Shown here piece after piece: positions 10,501 through 12,379 of a stretch of DNA of 12,379 nucleotides. The stretch spans positions 1 to 12,379 of the forward strand of contig JAHWIC010000034.1 of assembly GCA_019322805.1 (NCBI GenBank), read 5' to 3'. The stretch comes from Candidatus Woesearchaeota archaeon. GTDB lineage: Archaea; Nanobdellota; Nanobdellia; Woesearchaeales; JAHWIC01. Made by a program: the position numbers and the translations under genes. Position 1 is the stretch's first letter, and every line of letters begins with the position of its first letter. The notes beneath the pieces were generated by a model. The model had not been told where the DNA came from, did not search any database, and worked only from the letters and a program-made list of their open reading frames with translations.

Positions 10501-12379
10501 ACGCATTAAAGTAGAAAGCTTTGGTGGTGGCACTGGATTTATTATGGACATGGATAACTGGGCTGTTGCTTTTTATGTTTATAATTCTTCTATTTGGCCA
10601 AATAGCCTTCTGTTTTATGTAGATAATGTACCGGGAGATAGTGAAGTAACAGCAAACAATTCGATACAGTTAGGGAGATGGCATCACGTCGCTGGAACTT
10701 TTGATGGGACTCAGTTGAAGCTTTATTTTGATGGAGAATTGGTTGATTGCAATACAACTGATTCTGCTGAGTCAACAACTTGTACAGACTTTACAACCAC
10801 AATCCCAGGTTACACTAACTTCCACCTTACCCTTGGTAATGAAAAAGGAGGTTCAGATTTCTTCAACGGCACAATAGACGATGTAATGATATTCAATCGT
10901 TCATTATCTGCAGCACAAATAAAAGCACTTTATGAAAACAGAACTGATTTAATTGCTCCAGATGAAACAAACAAAGGAGAAACATGGCATGTTCAGGTTA
11001 CACCAAATGATGGAGAAGCAGATGGAGCAACATTAACATCAAACAGTATAACACTCATAAATTATGTACCAACACATTCTACACCATTGCTTAGTTCAAC
11101 CAGAGGTTTAAATTCAAGTGGAGGAAATTTAACTTGCAATGCAGTAAATCTGATTGATATTGATAATGATGATATTAAGCAGACAATCAACTGGTATGTT
11201 AATGATGCTTCAATTTTAGTGCTGAATATGCCGTTTGATATGAACCATACTACAAATAATATAACAAGAGATTACACAATCTTTGAGAATAATGGGACTG
11301 TTATTAATGCAACATGGAATTCAACAGGAGGTTATGATGGAAAAGGAGCTTATATGTTTAATGGAAGCAATGATTATATCAATTGCGGTAATGACAGCAG
11401 CCTTCAATTTGGCTCAGGAAACTTTACTTTAAGTGCGTGGGTAAAGACCGAATCAAGTTCAAGCCAGATAATCCTAATGAAAGGTGATGGTGCTGCTGAT
11501 ATATATTATTATCTCAGGATGAATAATGGCAACATAAGTGTAACAGCAGGAGATGGCTCACAATATACGGTTACATCAGCCTCTACGTATAATGATGGCA
11601 ATTGGCATTTTGCTACTGGAGTTAGGGACGGAAATAACCTAAGACTTTATGTAGATGGTGTTGAGGACCCAAATTCCCCGACAGATATAAGCAGCCTTAC
11701 TTCTACTGACTATGGCGAGGATCTAGTAATCGGCAGGTATGGCCCATCATCCATGTGGTACTTCAACGGCACAATAGACGATGTAATGATATTCAACAGA
11801 AGCCTATCTGCAGAGCAAATCAAGGCATTATATGAAAACAGAACTAACTTATTAGTCAGCCAGGAAACAAGAGGCAGCGAAGCATGGAAATGCGATATAA
11901 CACCAAATGACGGAGAGCTTGAGGCAGCAACATTAACATCAAATACATTAACACTTAAAGCAACTCCAATAATAAATGTATCTAATATAAGTAGAATTGT
12001 AGCTACAAATTATCCTACCCTTACTTTCTCTATAACAGGAGACAATGAAATAAACATTTCAAGTGTTTTGCTGTATGTATATGGTGTTAACTCAACTTAT
12101 CATACTTTGGTCGGTTCAACTTATTATGACTCTTATGGCTGGACATTTGGAAGTAATATCACTTGCACTGGTAACGACACATATTATGACTGCACCTTAA
12201 CCTTGGATAACATTACAAGCGGCCATTATAATCTAACATTTAGTGTAAAGGATATTGGCGACGATACAGGCTATGCATATATCTATAATTATATTGTCGA
12301 TACAACACCACCAGTTATACTAAAGGTTTTCAACGGATATTATGATGGAAAAGGGCACATAAGCACGCATGCAACAATA
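7523..12379 (+). CDS. Giant LamG/Ig-like cell-surface protein, 3' end outside window
   Basis: The frame is open from ATG at 7523 to the last base: 1619 residues without a stop. A signal or anchor helix (about 11-28, FILVALVLISLTTIIAG) is followed by a strand-rich N-terminal region ending in the DHFSGYAGG motif (354-362) seen in archaeal surface proteins. Then come a cysteine cluster (six Cys, 502-538), several PKD/Ig-like repeats (marked by GETW ... VTPxDGE, e.g. from 753), LamG-like module 1 (about 929-1141), another Ig-like linker, LamG-like module 2 (about 1233-1441) and further Ig-like sequence with VDTTPPVI near the end. Both LamG modules carry the family motif FNGTIDDVMIFNRSLSA. More than forty N-x-S/T sequons suggest heavy N-glycosylation outside the cell. 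LamG and PKD domains bind sugars or partner cells, so adhesion to a host or matrix is the likely role, by inference. Co-expressed with the AbrB-like regulator. Confidence 0.85.
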   Translation, partial: MIDVKAKAKPLYFILVALVLISLTTIIAGTTNTDNSTETIPETWSFFTLEDEFILGEPVDFYILPSNADYYITITNPDTTVMNISGLRTYPKQIGVYESCASITYESETREFSTVFAVLENSSGEVLGGKVYNQGQAIKEENKQLGQKLQDEPDYETHFLSIEKTADYLFVTFYHDYNGILPVRVEGDVNYTLSKESIDYLENATLVVGLVEEIIPKFKLHVGPESEVFEFGKSIPTVDIENGNYTLEDRDDSKLNVEITSDNEKIDLEGIEDQSLIIANIEKVDDAEITTSVAAVQPIDIEQATITLEKTGDVNAILRCDDDKLDYDTMQCSEWVKTDIPFTDNGDTITFTVDHFSGYAGGYITIINVQSYPMVGGNWTVRFTTDGTANLTITAIDGTGFGADLEFLELKCGDIILNADYDGTRIFYEDYQCDEEGSETSLVLTPGEHHLMFEFGDSVGYANNSATNIYNFVKPTVVNVSGSVNITVFWSEPTENMTLFICRYNDCLECYQGPDGTPTQTDGCLCWNSEQRYTSSNCTYQTQENDPSQVSFWIKLYNASQYGPSSVPANYGSSPEPNTTGFQVNHRPNATNIVITPSSANKSSTLSCGYTFYDQDGDAELAGSVQYKWWVGGIDIGVTTSTLSNQYFNKTNVTICGVKVTDNHGFPDDRHENSSGVTIQNSPPTKPSITIDPSAPSVGQDVYCNVTTNSTDADSDAVNYTYRWINGSTLVRTFGPTAQIYDMLGSGNTSYGETWICNVTPFDGEVSGISKSANFTIGNTAPEARNVTINSTDNLNRTNGTLTGGWDFYDIDSDSESAYETRWYENNTEQAGFRNQTQISSADTTKGEKWRFSVRVYDGMVWSAWVNSTNLTIVNAIPEHSTPILNTTLPANSSAANLTCYPQSVSDKDNDDVKNIFNWYKDSVSIAVLNMPFEGGSNSTWTKDYSGHNNGTVVGANWSSSAGYDGKGAYEFDGADDHINLTLTNLTTFTYSARIKVESFGGGTGFIMDMDNWAVAFYVYNSSIWPNSLLFYVDNVPGDSEVTANNSIQLGRWHHVAGTFDGTQLKLYFDGELVDCNTTDSAESTTCTDFTTTIPGYTNFHLTLGNEKGGSDFFNGTIDDVMIFNRSLSAAQIKALYENRTDLIAPDETNKGETWHVQVTPNDGEADGATLTSNSITLINYVPTHSTPLLSSTRGLNSSGGNLTCNAVNLIDIDNDDIKQTINWYVNDASILVLNMPFDMNHTTNNITRDYTIFENNGTVINATWNSTGGYDGKGAYMFNGSNDYINCGNDSSLQFGSGNFTLSAWVKTESSSSQIILMKGDGAADIYYYLRMNNGNISVTAGDGSQYTVTSASTYNDGNWHFATGVRDGNNLRLYVDGVEDPNSPTDISSLTSTDYGEDLVIGRYGPSSMWYFNGTIDDVMIFNRSLSAEQIKALYENRTNLLVSQETRGSEAWKCDITPNDGELEAATLTSNTLTLKATPIINVSNISRIVATNYPTLTFSITGDNEINISSVLLYVYGVNSTYHTLVGSTYYDSYGWTFGSNITCTGNDTYYDCTLTLDNITSGHYNLTFSVKDIGDDTGYAYIYNYIVDTTPPVILKVFNGYYDGKGHISTHATI
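10861..11796 (+). repeat. Identical 36-base segments in the two LamG modules, 900 bases apart
   Basis: 10861-10896 and 11761-11796 are identical and lie exactly 900 bases (300 codons) apart; they encode FNGTIDDVMIF. The flanking codons differ, although the amino acids stay related (NRSLSA, ALYENRT, TPNDGE in both copies). This indicates tandem module duplication with later local gene conversion or strong conservation. Confidence 0.8.

Noticed and set aside
8688..10778. Several minus-strand frames of 60 to 90 codons under the surface protein gene
   Set aside because: All lie antisense to a continuous, domain-bearing plus-strand frame and have no recognisable sequence.

Overview
The window looks like a piece of an AT-rich archaeal genome, most likely a DPANN-type lineage (Woesearchaeota/Pacearchaeota-like). 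The grounds are an archaeal RPA with a zinc finger, archaeal RadA, a stand-alone TRAM protein, ThpR, AbrB-type regulators, many BRE/TATA promoters about 26 bases before leaderless or near-leaderless starts, T-rich stops, and a giant N-glycosylation-sequon-rich surface protein with LamG modules. The lineage is an inference; no rRNA or other marker is present.

Layout. 1-791: 3' part of an RPA-like ssDNA-binding protein. 866-1174: small membrane zinc-ribbon protein. 1175-2074 (minus): intact DDE transposase with no visible inverted termini. 2121-3188: a compact toxin-antitoxin-like island. It holds a 45-residue ribbon-helix-helix protein (minus), a 55-residue AbrB/MazE-like protein (plus), an unrecognised 47-residue protein (plus) and a PIN-domain RNase on the opposite strand whose stop codon overlaps that of the 47-residue gene. 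The two regulators are divergent, and each has a palindromic operator beside its TATA box. 3343-3810: YdjM/DUF457-type membrane metal-dependent hydrolase. 3811-4138: non-coding, with a promoter and a strongly folded leader. 4139-5648: a 106-residue conserved protein followed by RadA, probably one transcript. 5649-5965: non-coding, with a T-rich stop, a three-way-junction RNA or MITE-like element (5696-5820), and the promoter and hairpin leader of the next gene. 5966-6373: TRAM protein with a repeated acidic tail. 6444-6965: ThpR. 6966-7214: non-coding regulatory DNA. 7215-7526: AbrB-like regulator, translationally coupled by an ATGA overlap to an enormous secreted protein (7523 to the window end, open at the end) carrying PKD/Ig-like and two LamG modules.

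How it fits together. RPA, RadA, and possibly the 106-residue protein form a single-strand DNA/recombination theme. ThpR and the TRAM protein are RNA-handling. The right half is a regulated cell-surface locus: its promoter carries one palindrome just after the TATA box and a second, nearly identical palindrome exactly 100 bases later at the regulator's start codon. The AbrB-like protein therefore probably controls both itself and the giant adhesin. The three small-regulator promoters (minus at 2291, plus at 2305, plus at 7101) share one BRE/TATA design followed by a palindrome.
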